Below, in pieces: positions 36,364 to 45,245 of a stretch of 64,000 bases of DNA (positions are counted from its first letter, which is position 1; each line of letters opens with the position of its first letter). Position numbers and translations under genes: made by a program. Origin of the DNA: Pseudomonas sp. MM211. Its GTDB lineage: Bacteria > Pseudomonadota > Gammaproteobacteria > Pseudomonadales > Pseudomonadaceae. Below the pieces are notes generated by a model. The model was not told the origin of the DNA, did not search any database, and saw nothing but the letters and a program-made list of their open reading frames with translations. The stretch is from contig NZ_CP081942.1 in the NCBI RefSeq assembly GCF_020386635.1, forward strand, positions 4,898,001 to 4,962,000, in the 5' to 3' direction.

Positions 36364-39104
36364 TGGGCGCTCAGGAACTCGGCGCCGCGACGCGCACCAC
36401 CGCATCGACCTGCTGTTATTGCGGCGTCGGCTGCGGCGTGCTGATCGAGCACGACGGTGAGCGCATTCTCGGCGTCAGTGGCGATCCTGCACACCCGGCG
36501 AACTTCGGCAAACTGTGCAGCAAGGGCGCCTCGCTGCACCTGACCGGAGACATCGCAGCCCGCGCCCTGTACCCCGAACTGCGCCTCGGCAAAGGATTGG
36601 GTCGTGTTCGTACCGACTGGGACAGCGCCCTGGATCACGCTGCCGATGTGTTCGCCGAAACGATTCGCCAGCACGGCCCGGACAGCGTCGCCTTCTATAT
36701 CTCCGGGCAACTGCTGACCGAGGATTACTACGCCTTCAACAAGCTGGCCCGCGCCCTGGTCGGCACCAACAATATCGACAGCAACTCGCGCTTGTGCATG
36801 TCCTCGGCCGTGGTCGGCTACAAGCGCAGCCTGGGCGCCGATGCGCCGCCCTGCTCATACGAAGACATCGAGCAGGCCGACACGTTGCTGATCATCGGCA
36901 GCAACATGGCCTATGCCCACCCGATCCTGTTTCGCCGCCTGGAAGCGGCCAAGGCAGGCAACCCGCAGATGAAGGTCATCGTCGTCGACCCACGGCGCAC
37001 CGACACCTGCGACCTCGCCGACCTGCACCTGGCCATCGCGCCCGGCAGCGATGTGGCACTTCTGCACGGCGTGCTGCACCTGCTGCTGGAACAGGGGCGT
37101 ATCGACCACGCCTTCATCGAGGCGCACACCGAAGGCTTCGAGGCGCTACAAGAATTGGTCGCCGACTACGAGCCCGCGCGCGTCGCCCAGCTCTGCGCAA
37201 TCAGCGAAGCGGATTTGCGCCGCTGTGCGGACTGGATCGGCAGCTCGCCGCGTTTTCTGTCGCTGTGGTGCATGGGCGTCAATCAGTCCACCGCCGGCAC
37301 CGCAAAGAACGCCGCGATCATCAACCTGCACCTGGCCACCGGGCAGATCGGCAAGGTCGGCAGCGGGCCGTTTTCCCTCACCGGCCAGCCGAATGCCATG
37401 GGCGGTCGGGAAACCGGCAGCCTGTCCAATTTGCTGCCCGGTCACCGTGAGGTCGCCAACCCGCAGCACCGTGCCGAAGTGGCCGCTTACTGGGGCGTCG
37501 ACACACTGCCGCAAAACCCGGGGCTCAGCGCCATCGAACTGTTCGAGGCGGTGGGCAGTGGCAAGATCAAGGCGCTGTGGATCGCCTGCACCAACCCGGC
37601 CCAGTCCATGCCGGATCAACACAGCATCCACAAAGCCTTGAGCGACTGTCCATTCGTGGTGGTGCAGGAGGCCTTCTTCACCACCGAAACCTGCCGCTAC
37701 GCCGACCTGCTGTTGCCCGCTGCCAGTTGGGGCGAGAAGGAAGGCACGGTGACCAACTCCGAGCGCCGCGTGAGCCGCGTGCGCCGTGCCGTGCCTGCCC
37801 CTGGTGAGGCACGAGCCGACTGGTCGATCACCTGCAATTTCGCCAGGCGCCTGGAAGCTCGCCTGCCGGGCGTGCCTTCCGGGCATTTCGCCTTCGACAA
37901 TAGCGAGCAGCTGTTCGAGGAATACAAGGTGCTGACCCGAGGCCGGGATCTGGATCTTTGTGGCCTCGGCTACGCGCTACTGGAAACACGCGGCCCGCAG
38001 CAATGGCCCTTTCCCGAAGGTGCGCAAAACGGCACGCCGCGCCTCTATGGCGACGGCCGCTTTCCAAGCGTCAACGACCGCGCGCGCTTTATCGCCGAGA
38101 CCTATCAAGCGGCTAAAGAGCAACGCGACAGCCAGTATCCATTGACGCTCAATACCGGTCGCCTGCGCGATCAGTGGCACGGCATGAGCCGCACAGGCAC
38201 CGCGGCACGGCTGTTCGCCCATGTCGAAGAGCCGCTGCTCGACCTGCACCCGCAAGACATGGCGCAGCGGCACCTGCAGAGCGGCCAACTGGTCGAGGTG
38301 CGCAGCCGCCGCGGCGCGCTGGTGGTGCGCGTCCAGGCCGACGCCAGCCTGCAGCAAGGCCAGGCTTTTCTGCCCATGCACTGGGGCGATCGCTTTCTCA
38401 AAGGCCTCGGCATCAACGCCCTGACCTTGCCAGCGTTCGATCCGCTGTCGAAGCAGCCGGAGCTGAAACACGCCGGTATCGACGTGCAGCCCATCGACCT
38501 GCCCTGGACATTCCACGCGCTGGTCGAAGGTGACGTTCAGCAACGCCTGGAAGCCTTGCGCCCGCTGTGCGAAACCTTCGCCTACGCGAGCTTCGGCCTG
38601 GCCGGTCGCGAGACCTCGGCGCTGGTGATGCGCGTCGCACACCATCACGCGCCGGATGCTGAATTACTCGAACAGCTTCAGGAACAACTGGGCCTGGCCG
38701 AAGGATCGGTGATCCGTTACGACGACCCAGGCGCCCTGTCCATTCACAAGCGCGTGCGTATCGACGGCGGTCGCCTGACGGGCTTCGCCCTGAGCGGCGA
38801 GACGCGCGCGCGCGGCTGGCTGCGTGACCTCTGGCAAAACCAGACCTCACTCGATGACGACAACGGCCGCGGCCTGCGCCGCTGGCTGCTGGCGCCGGTG
38901 GAAAGCCCGCCCGGCCAGAGCCGCCGGCAGACCGGCAAGACCCTGTGCACCTGCATGAACGTCAGCGAGACGGCAGTACGCGAGGGTATCGAGCGCGGCT
39001 GCGACCTCATCGCGCTCAAACAGAATCTCGGCTGCGGCACCCAGTGCGGCTCCTGCGTACCTGAAATCAAGCGCCTGCTGGCGCTACAGACCATCGAAGC
39101 CTAG
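36363..39104 (+). CDS. nasA: Assimilatory nitrate reductase, molybdopterin catalytic subunit
   Basis: A 913-residue cytoplasmic enzyme reducing nitrate to nitrite. The N-terminal [4Fe-4S] ligands are C17/C20/C24 in CCYCGVGC and a later Cys in NFGKLCSKG. The Mo-bisMGD body follows, with SNSRLCMSSAV, GSNMAYAHPILFRRL and GQPNAMGGRE as family blocks and the dinucleotide-binding domain near 690-800. A BFD-type [2Fe-2S] domain closes the protein: LCTCMNVSE with GCGTQCGSCVPEIKRLL, as in NasA enzymes that take electrons from a separate FAD subunit. Translation is coupled to nasC by a TGATG overlap. Confidence 0.9.
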   Translation: MGAQELGAATRTTASTCCYCGVGCGVLIEHDGERILGVSGDPAHPANFGKLCSKGASLHLTGDIAARALYPELRLGKGLGRVRTDWDSALDHAADVFAETIRQHGPDSVAFYISGQLLTEDYYAFNKLARALVGTNNIDSNSRLCMSSAVVGYKRSLGADAPPCSYEDIEQADTLLIIGSNMAYAHPILFRRLEAAKAGNPQMKVIVVDPRRTDTCDLADLHLAIAPGSDVALLHGVLHLLLEQGRIDHAFIEAHTEGFEALQELVADYEPARVAQLCAISEADLRRCADWIGSSPRFLSLWCMGVNQSTAGTAKNAAIINLHLATGQIGKVGSGPFSLTGQPNAMGGRETGSLSNLLPGHREVANPQHRAEVAAYWGVDTLPQNPGLSAIELFEAVGSGKIKALWIACTNPAQSMPDQHSIHKALSDCPFVVVQEAFFTTETCRYADLLLPAASWGEKEGTVTNSERRVSRVRRAVPAPGEARADWSITCNFARRLEARLPGVPSGHFAFDNSEQLFEEYKVLTRGRDLDLCGLGYALLETRGPQQWPFPEGAQNGTPRLYGDGRFPSVNDRARFIAETYQAAKEQRDSQYPLTLNTGRLRDQWHGMSRTGTAARLFAHVEEPLLDLHPQDMAQRHLQSGQLVEVRSRRGALVVRVQADASLQQGQAFLPMHWGDRFLKGLGINALTLPAFDPLSKQPELKHAGIDVQPIDLPWTFHALVEGDVQQRLEALRPLCETFAYASFGLAGRETSALVMRVAHHHAPDAELLEQLQEQLGLAEGSVIRYDDPGALSIHKRVRIDGGRLTGFALSGETRARGWLRDLWQNQTSLDDDNGRGLRRWLLAPVESPPGQSRRQTGKTLCTCMNVSETAVREGIERGCDLIALKQNLGCGTQCGSCVPEIKRLLALQTIEA

Positions 39105-39142
39105 CGAAAACTGGGCTGAGCCTAGACAAAAGGAATACCGTG

Positions 39143-39889
39143 ATGAACCCAAGCGTATGGCTAATCGGCGCCGGCCCAGGCGACCCGGAACTGCTCACTC
39201 TCAAGGCGGTGCGTGCCCTCGGCCTGGCCGACGTGGTGCTGATCGATGACCTGGTCAACCCGCAGGTGTTGCAGCACTGCCCCGACGCCCGGGTGATCCG
39301 CGTGGGCAAGCGCGGCGGCTGCCGCTCGACGCCCCAGGCCTTCATCCATCGCCTGATGCTGCGCTATGCCCGCCAGGGCAAGGTGGTCGCGCGCCTCAAG
39401 GGCGGCGACCCGTGCATCTTCGGCCGTGGTGGCGAAGAAGCCGACTGGCTGGCCGCCCGCGGCGTGCATTGCGAGATCGTCAACGGCATCACCGCCGGCC
39501 TGGCTGCGGCGACCCGCTGCGGCATCTCCCTGACCCTGCGCGGCATCGCACGCGGCGTCACTCTGGTTACCGCCCACACCCAGGATGGCAGCTCGCCCAA
39601 CTGGCAGGCGCTGGCCGACAGCGGCACGACGCTGGTGGTGTACATGGGCATCGCTACTCTGGCCGATACCCGCCAGCATCTGCTCGATGCCGGTATGGCG
39701 GCGCACACCGCCGTGGCGATGATCGAGAACGCCTCGCTACCGGATCAACGCGAGTGCCGTAGCACGCTGCTGGACATGGCCGACGCTGCACTGGCATTCA
39801 AGCTGAAAAGCCCGGCCATTCTGGTCATCGGCGATGTGGTTGGCGCTGCTATGGATGCTGCGCGAGAACTTGAGGTACGCAGCGCCTGA
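39143..39889 (+). CDS. cobA: Uroporphyrinogen-III C-methyltransferase
   Basis: A 248-residue SUMT that methylates uroporphyrinogen III twice to precorrin-2, the branch to siroheme. Motifs: VWLIGAGPGDPELLTLKA at the start, VRVGKRGG-like loop (VIRVGKRGG), RLKGGDPCIFGRGGEE near 88 and GITAGLAAAT near 115. The position in a nitrate operon fits supply of siroheme for nitrite reductase. A GTG three bases upstream is the alternative start; AAGGA spacing favours the ATG at 39143. Confidence 0.9.
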   Translation: MNPSVWLIGAGPGDPELLTLKAVRALGLADVVLIDDLVNPQVLQHCPDARVIRVGKRGGCRSTPQAFIHRLMLRYARQGKVVARLKGGDPCIFGRGGEEADWLAARGVHCEIVNGITAGLAAATRCGISLTLRGIARGVTLVTAHTQDGSSPNWQALADSGTTLVVYMGIATLADTRQHLLDAGMAAHTAVAMIENASLPDQRECRSTLLDMADAALAFKLKSPAILVIGDVVGAAMDAARELEVRSA

Positions 39890-39917
39890 CCCCTTACGAC
39901 AGTCCGGTCTATGCAAC

Positions 39918-39933
39918 TGGACTGCTATTTGCA
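39918..39933 (+). promoter_or_regulatory. Weak sigma-54-like promoter before nasR
   Basis: TGGACTGCTATTTGCA keeps the invariant GG and GC at sigma-54 spacing and a perfect TTGCA at -12, but differs at three positions of the -24 half. Transcription would start near 39944, 29 bases before the nasR ATG. Confidence 0.4.
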
Positions 39934-39972
39934 CTGTTTTAGTTCAACCGTACTGCCTGAAAGACTGCCCTC

Positions 39973-41280
39973 ATGCCTGACACCACCATGCCTGCCGCCC
40001 TGCGATTCATGCTCGCCGCCCGCCGCTGCGAGCTGCAGGGCCTGGAAAGCCTGTCCTTCACCTGCCAACTGGTGACCAATGTCAGTCAGTTGGTGCACCA
40101 GCTGCAGAAGGAACGGGGCTACTCCAACATCTATCTGGGCAACCAGTCGAGCCATTATCTGCACCAACTTGATGCACACAGTGCCGAGTCAGCCGCCGTA
40201 GAGCGTCAGGTACACGAATGCTTCATGGCCATGGATACCGCCCAGGCCAATGCCGCGGATCGTGCCCGCCTGTTCAACCGCATCGCCTATGTACTGCATG
40301 GTCTGGACGAACTGCCCGGCCTGCGCAGCCGCATCCGCGAGCTGGAGCCGACGCCACGGCTGGCCACCCAGGCCTTCACGCGACTGATCGGCGGGTTGAT
40401 GGCCGTGGTCTTCGAAGCCGCCGATACCGCAGTCGACCCAGGCATCACCCGGCTGCTGGTGGCCATGTTCAACTTCATGCAGGGCAAGGAGCTGGCCGGT
40501 CAGGAGCGCGCTGCGGGTGTCGAGGGCTTCTCGCGCGGGCATTTCGATGCCGAGTTGCAGGAGCGCCTGCAGCATCTCGAAGACGGCCAGGAGCGTTGCT
40601 TCGATGTGTTCAGCGAGTTCGCCGATGCCGAGGCGGTGGCCCTGTGGCAGCAGATTCACAGCGGCGACACCGTCGCCCAGGTAATCAGTCTGCGCGGCAT
40701 CGCCAAGCGCACGTCTGCCAATGCCACGGTCGATCCGAGCCTGTGTGAACTGTGGTTCGAACTCAATACCCGACGCATCGACGCCATGAAGGAAGTGGAA
40801 AACCACCTCGCCAATCGCCTGCTGGAACACTGCCGCCGCAGCATCGCCGAGGCCCATGCAGACCTGGACAACCATCGCACGCTGCTCAAGCGTCTGGGGC
40901 AGATGGATGTCGGTAGCGATCAGGCGCTGCTGTTCAGCGTGCACAGCAGCACCCTGGACAGTGCACCTCAGGATTCGGTGGGCAACCACCTGGCGCGTTC
41001 GGTGCTCGACCTTCTCCACGAGCAGAATCAGCGCCTGCAGCGGGTCAGTGACGAGCTCAAGGAAACCCGCGAGACCCTCAACGAACGCAAAGTGATCGAG
41101 CGGGCCAAGAAGCTGCTGATGAACGATTACCGGCTCAGTGAAGAAGATGCCTACGCACGCCTGCGCCAATCCGCCATGGAGCGCAGCATGCGCCTGGTCG
41201 ACGTCGCCCAGAGCCTGCTCGCCTTCGCCGCCCGCAAGGCCCAGGAAAATCCGCGCAGCGACAAGCACAAGCGCGCTTGA
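39973..41280 (+). CDS. nasR: NasR nitrate/nitrite-responsive antiterminator (NIT-ANTAR)
   Basis: A 435-residue cytoplasmic RNA-binding regulator. Residues about 35-290 form the all-helical NIT sensor (QLQKERGYSNIYLGN, then LWFELNTRRIDAMKEVE). The C-terminal ANTAR domain at about 370-425 has NERKVIERAKKLLMNDYRLSEEDAYARLR, the helix set that binds paired hexaloop hairpins. In Klebsiella, NasR with nitrate or nitrite lets polymerase read through the nasF leader terminator. Here two operons on either side have such leaders. No strong ribosome site is seen before the ATG. Confidence 0.92.
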   Translation: MPDTTMPAALRFMLAARRCELQGLESLSFTCQLVTNVSQLVHQLQKERGYSNIYLGNQSSHYLHQLDAHSAESAAVERQVHECFMAMDTAQANAADRARLFNRIAYVLHGLDELPGLRSRIRELEPTPRLATQAFTRLIGGLMAVVFEAADTAVDPGITRLLVAMFNFMQGKELAGQERAAGVEGFSRGHFDAELQERLQHLEDGQERCFDVFSEFADAEAVALWQQIHSGDTVAQVISLRGIAKRTSANATVDPSLCELWFELNTRRIDAMKEVENHLANRLLEHCRRSIAEAHADLDNHRTLLKRLGQMDVGSDQALLFSVHSSTLDSAPQDSVGNHLARSVLDLLHEQNQRLQRVSDELKETRETLNERKVIERAKKLLMNDYRLSEEDAYARLRQSAMERSMRLVDVAQSLLAFAARKAQENPRSDKHKRA

Positions 41281-41704
41281 TCTGTACCTTTGCTTAGCTG
41301 CGCTCAATCGTGGCAATGACCAACGCGCCGTGATCTGGTGGCCCAGCGCTGAGCGCAGCGATGCCGAAAAGGGATAGTCAGTGCAAAACTGGCGCACGCC
41401 CGAAATCCGCCCTGGGTATCGCTTCGCTCAACCACAGGCTACGTCCAAGTTACTGCGCCCTTATAGCAAAGCGACTCCGCGAAGGTGCCTGTGGCAATCG
41501 CCCAGATAACCATGCACCTGAGCCGCGCACGCTTGGCGGTCGACGCCCCGCCACTGTGCGGCACCGACCTTTGCCGTTAGCCATCACCGCCTCGATGAAA
41601 TACCCCTGCACAGCCAGAAACGTTTTCCCATTCAGATAGTTAACTCAGCATACCGCGCGGTTCAGGGTCGCCTGACTTGAGACTCTGCCCGGTGCGCTCA
41701 CTAC
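41281..41704. other. Long noncoding region upstream of the nitrate transporter operon
   Basis: No gene is supported. It contains a short dispersed repeat at 41414-41432 and a weak NtrC-like GCAC-N7-GCGC site at 41514-41528, about 190 bases before the sigma-54 promoter, mirroring the layout of the first nas operon. Confidence 0.4.
41414..41432 (+). repeat. Short dispersed repeat, copy 1
   Basis: GGGTATCGCTTCGCTCAAC is found once more, inverted and with one mismatch, at 50917-50935. Both copies lie in noncoding DNA. Confidence 0.55.
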
Positions 41705-41720
41705 TGGCACGCAACCTGCT
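41705..41720 (+). promoter_or_regulatory. Sigma-54 promoter of the nitrate ABC transporter operon
   Basis: TGGCACGCAACCTGCT matches TGGCACG-N4-TTGCW with one mismatch and correct spacing, and has the same one-base change (CTGCT) as the promoter of the nitrate reductase operon. Transcription should start near 41731. Confidence 0.75.
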
Positions 41721-41772
41721 AAGTCCCTGACAGGGAGGCAGGCTCTGCCCCTCCACAATCCGAATCCTGGAC

Positions 41773-41830
41773 AACGGCGTCCACCCTTGTTGCAGCCCAA
41801 GCGCTGCCATGAGAGTGACGCCGTTTTTTT
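41773..41830 (+). terminator. Leader attenuator of the nitrate transporter operon
   Basis: AACGGCGTC at 41773 pairs with GACGCCGTT at 41817, enclosing a further stem GCAGC/GCTGC, and is followed by seven T. It lies between the sigma-54 promoter and nasF, so the operon can be expressed only by read-through. The bases just before it (GAATC...TGGACAA) resemble those before the first nas terminator. I could not find a clear A1/G4 hexaloop hairpin by eye, although a GGCAG/CTGCC hairpin stands at 41737-41749. Confidence 0.75.
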
Positions 41831-41855
41831 ATGCGTGCCTTTTGGGGAAAACGAT

Positions 41856-43186
41856 ATGGACGACAAGCCACGTACATTGCCGAGCATCGACGACAGCGCC
41901 AGCCAGCCACGCCGCACCTTTCTCAAGCAGTCCATGGGCCTGCTTGGTGGCGGTGCGCTGATGAGCCTGCTGCCGGCGGGGCTGAGCAGCGCGGTGTGGG
42001 CTGCTGGCACCGATGGTCTGGAGACCACCAAGGCCAAGCTCGGCTTTATCGCCCTGACCGACGCCGCACCGCTGTTCGTGGCGGATGAACTGGGCCTGTT
42101 CGCCAAGCACGGCATGACCGGCGTGGAAGTGCTCAAGCAGTCGTCGTGGGGCACTACCCGCGACAACCTGGTGCTCGGCTCCGGCAGTGGCGGCATCGAC
42201 GGCGCCCATATCCTCACGCCAATGCCCTACCTGATGGCCGCCGGCAAGGTCACCACCAACAATACTCCGCTGCCGATGTACCTGCTGGCGCGCCTGAACC
42301 TCAACGGTCAGGGCATCTCCATCAGCAAGGAATACCAGGATCTCAAACTCGGCACCGACGCCAGCGCCTTCAAGCAGGCCGTTGCCGCCAAGCTGGCCAA
42401 GGGTCAAAAGATCGCCGCGGCGATGACCTTCCCGGGCGGCACCCACGACCTGTGGCTGCGCTACTGGATGGCAGCTGGCGGCATCGAACCCAACAAGGAT
42501 CTGCCGACGGTGGTGATCCCACCGCCGCAGATGGTCGCCAACATGAAGGTCGGCAGCATGGACGCATTCTGCGTCGGTGAGCCATGGAACGCTCAGTTGA
42601 TCAACCAGGGCATTGGCTACAGCGCGGTAACCACCGGCGAGCTGTGGGCCAACCACCCGGAGAAAGCCCTGTCGCTGCGCGCCGATTATGTCGATGCCAA
42701 CCCCAACGCCACCCGTGCCCTGCTCAAGGCGGTGATGGAAGCGCAGATGTTCTGCGAAGCGGCGGAGAACAAAGAGCAGGTCGCGGAAATCTGCGCCAAG
42801 CGCCGCTGGATCGGCGCTCCCGCCAGGACCTGCTGGCTCGCCTGCAGGGCAACATCGATTACGGCAACGGCCGCGTGGTGGAAAACAGCCCGCACCTGAT
42901 GCGCTTCTGGAGCGAGTTCGCCTCCTACCCCTTCCAGAGCCACGACCTGTGGTTCTTGACCGAAAACAAACGCTGGGGCTACCTGCCGAAGGACTTCGAC
43001 AGCCAGGCACTGATCGACACCGTCAACCGCGAGGACATCTGGCGCCAGGCCGCCGCCGAGCTCGCGGTACCTGCCGAGCAGATTCCGCAATCCAAATCGC
43101 GAGGCGTCGAGACCTTCTTCGACGGCAAGACCTTCGACCCGCAGAACCCGCAAGCCTATCTCGACAGCCTGTCCCTGAAGGCCTAA
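41856..43186 (+). pseudogene. nasF: Nitrate-binding protein of ABC transporter (NasF/NrtA), one-base frameshift
   Basis: Two overlapping frames together encode one protein of about 443 residues. The N-terminus has a twin-arginine export signal (RRTFLK, 19-24, then LLGGGALMSLLPAGLSSAVWA), followed by the NrtA/CmpA binding core (LGFIALTDAAPLFVADELGLFAKHG). After KRRWIGAP the frame shifts at a CCC run at 42819-42821 and goes on as RQDLLARLQGNIDYGNGR to the end at 43186. One lost C restores the frame. As written the transporter would lose its C-terminal third. The start ATG at 41856 has GGGGA upstream. Confidence 0.8.
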
Positions 43187-43201
43187 CCGGAGGAACGCTC
43201 C

Positions 43202-44047
43202 ATGAATGCGCCCGTAAAATCGCTGGCCCTGCCGGCCGGTGTCATCGCTCCAAGCTGGCTGAAGCGGCTGTCGACCACGCTCATGCAGTCGGTGCTGCCG
43301 CCCTTGGTGATCACCACAGCACTGCTGCTGATCTGGCAACTGCTGTGCAGTGGCCCCAACGCGTCGCTGCCGCCGCCCAGCCAGGTCATCGAAGACACCT
43401 GGGAGTTGATCATCAACCCCTTCTATGACAACGGCGGCACCGACGTCGGCATGGCCTGGCAACTGCTCGCCAGCCTCGAGCGGGTGGCCTACGGCTATGC
43501 CCTGGCAGTCGTAGTCGGTGTAGCGTTGGGGGTGCTGGTCGGCCAGTCGACCTGGGCGATGCGCGGTCTCGACCCGCTGTTCCAGATCCTGCGTACCGTG
43601 CCGCCGCTGGCCTGGTTGCCGCTGTCGCTGGCCGGTTTCAAGGACAGTCACCCGTCGGCGCTGTTCGTGATTTTCATCACTGCAATCTGGCCGATCATCA
43701 TCAATACCTCGGTGGGCATCCGCAACATCCCCGAGGACTACCGCAACGTCGCCAAAGTGCTGCGCCTCAATGGCCTGGAGTACTTCCAGAAGATCATGCT
43801 GCCCGCCGCCGCCCCCTACATCTTCTCAGGGCTGCGCATTGGCGTGGGGCTGTCCTGGCTGGCGATCATCGCGGCAGAGATGCTGATTGGTGGCGTGGGT
43901 ATCGGCTTCTTCATCTGGGACGCGTGGAACGCCTCGCGCATCAGCGACATCATTCTCGCCCTGGTCTACGTCGGCGTGGTCGGCTTCCTGCTCGACCGCC
44001 TGGTGCTGTTCGTCGGCAACCGCATCACCCGTGGCACATCGGCCTGA
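43202..44047 (+). CDS. nasE: Nitrate ABC transporter permease
   Basis: A 281-residue inner-membrane permease of the NrtB/SsuC type with about six helices. The EAA-like loop facing the ATPase is visible around EDYRNVAKVLRLNGLEYFQKIMLPAAAPYIFSGLR (about 179-213; EDYRNVAKV and LPAAAPYI are the anchors). It starts 15 bases after nasF with a GGAGG site. Confidence 0.92.
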   Translation: MNAPVKSLALPAGVIAPSWLKRLSTTLMQSVLPPLVITTALLLIWQLLCSGPNASLPPPSQVIEDTWELIINPFYDNGGTDVGMAWQLLASLERVAYGYALAVVVGVALGVLVGQSTWAMRGLDPLFQILRTVPPLAWLPLSLAGFKDSHPSALFVIFITAIWPIIINTSVGIRNIPEDYRNVAKVLRLNGLEYFQKIMLPAAAPYIFSGLRIGVGLSWLAIIAAEMLIGGVGIGFFIWDAWNASRISDIILALVYVGVVGFLLDRLVLFVGNRITRGTSA

Positions 44048-44057
44048 GGAGACAGAC

Positions 44058-44912
44058 ATGAGCAAGCACTATCTGAGCATCGAACATGTGGAAAAGTACT
44101 TCGAGCGTGACGGCGTCAGCTCCCATGTACTGAACCAGATCAACCTCAACGTCGAGCGTGGCGAATACATCTCCATCATCGGCCACTCCGGTTGCGGCAA
44201 ATCGACGGTGCTGAACATCGTCGCCGGCCTGACCGACTCAAGCAGCGGCGCAGTGATTCTCGACGGCAAGGAAGTTCGCGGCCCCGGCCCGGATCGCAGC
44301 CTGGTGTTTCAGAACCACTCGCTGCTGCCCTGGCTGACGGTGCAGGAAAACGTCGCCCTGGCCGTCGACAAGGTCTTCAAGCGTACCAAGAGCAAGGCCG
44401 AGCGCCGCGACTGGACGCTGCATCATCTGGAGCTGGTGAGCATGGGCCACGCATTGCACAAACGGCCCAGCGAAATTTCCGGCGGCATGAAGCAGCGTGT
44501 AGGCATTGCCCGCGCGCTGGCCATGGAACCCAAGGTGCTGCTGCTAGACGAGCCCTTTGGCGCACTCGACGCCCTGACCCGCGCCCACTTGCAGGACGAG
44601 GTCATGCGTATCCAGAGCGAGCTGCACAACACGGTGATGATGATCACCCACGATGTCGACGAAGCCGTGCTGCTTTCCGATCGCATCGTGATGATGACCA
44701 ACGGCCCTTCGGCGACCATTGGTGAAATCCTCACCATCGATCTGCCGCGGCCCCGTGACCGCATCGCTTTGGCTGACGACCCGCGCTACAACGCCTATCG
44801 GCATGCCGTGCTGAGTTTCCTGCACGAAAAACAGCGCAAGGTCGAACCCATGAGCGCACACCGCGCTGCCGCAGCTAAAGAGCCGGCCGGCAAGGAGCGC
44901 GCTCGCGCCTAG
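44058..44912 (+). CDS. nasD: Nitrate ABC transporter ATP-binding protein
   Basis: A 284-residue ABC ATPase of the NrtD/SsuB/TauB type. Walker A is GHSGCGKST (about 40-48), the signature is SGGMKQRVGIARAL, Walker B is VLLLDEPFGALD. The loop GPDRSLVFQNHSLLPWLTV is typical of nitrate/taurine importers. No extra binding-protein-like domain is fused, as in NrtD rather than NrtC. It ends the transporter operon. Confidence 0.92.
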   Translation: MSKHYLSIEHVEKYFERDGVSSHVLNQINLNVERGEYISIIGHSGCGKSTVLNIVAGLTDSSSGAVILDGKEVRGPGPDRSLVFQNHSLLPWLTVQENVALAVDKVFKRTKSKAERRDWTLHHLELVSMGHALHKRPSEISGGMKQRVGIARALAMEPKVLLLDEPFGALDALTRAHLQDEVMRIQSELHNTVMMITHDVDEAVLLSDRIVMMTNGPSATIGEILTIDLPRPRDRIALADDPRYNAYRHAVLSFLHEKQRKVEPMSAHRAAAAKEPAGKERARA

Positions 44913-44921
44913 ATGCTGCGA

Positions 44922-45149
44922 TCAGTCGCGGGCAATGCCCGTTACGGTGATGCCGAAGCGCTCCTCCAAGCGAACTGCGGGAGTCTGCTCCTCACGGGGC
45001 TGCTCCTTCGGTTCGAGGCGCTCCAGGTTCTCTTCGGCCCACTCCAGCAGCCAGATCACGGCCTGCTCGAGGCTGGGTTTGTCTTTCGATTTGACCTTGA
45101 GGACTTCGGCCGCCTCATCTCGGCTGTAGGCAATATTCCATTGGCTCAT
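44922..45149 (-). CDS. Small acidic hypothetical protein
   Basis: A 75-residue soluble protein, MSQWNIAYSRDEAAEVLKV..., helical and rich in Glu, with no known motif that I can name. GGAG lies seven bases before the ATG at 45149. It converges with nasD, ten bases away, and is probably unrelated to nitrate use. Confidence 0.6.
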   Translation of the reverse strand: MSQWNIAYSRDEAAEVLKVKSKDKPSLEQAVIWLLEWAEENLERLEPKEQPREEQTPAVRLEERFGITVTGIARD

Positions 45150-45245
45150 AGTGAGTCTCCAGCGGGGGGCTTTGTGGCTGGCACGCAATCATGCGCGTAC
45201 CGCACCATTAACCATGTAGACCTGTCGTCCGTGAACAGTTCGACC

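Noticed and set aside
34662..44912. The nas cluster as a recently acquired genomic island.
   Set aside because: Base composition and codon use look like the neighbours, and no integrase, tRNA or flanking direct repeat is seen; the different neighbourhood from P. aeruginosa alone is weak evidence.
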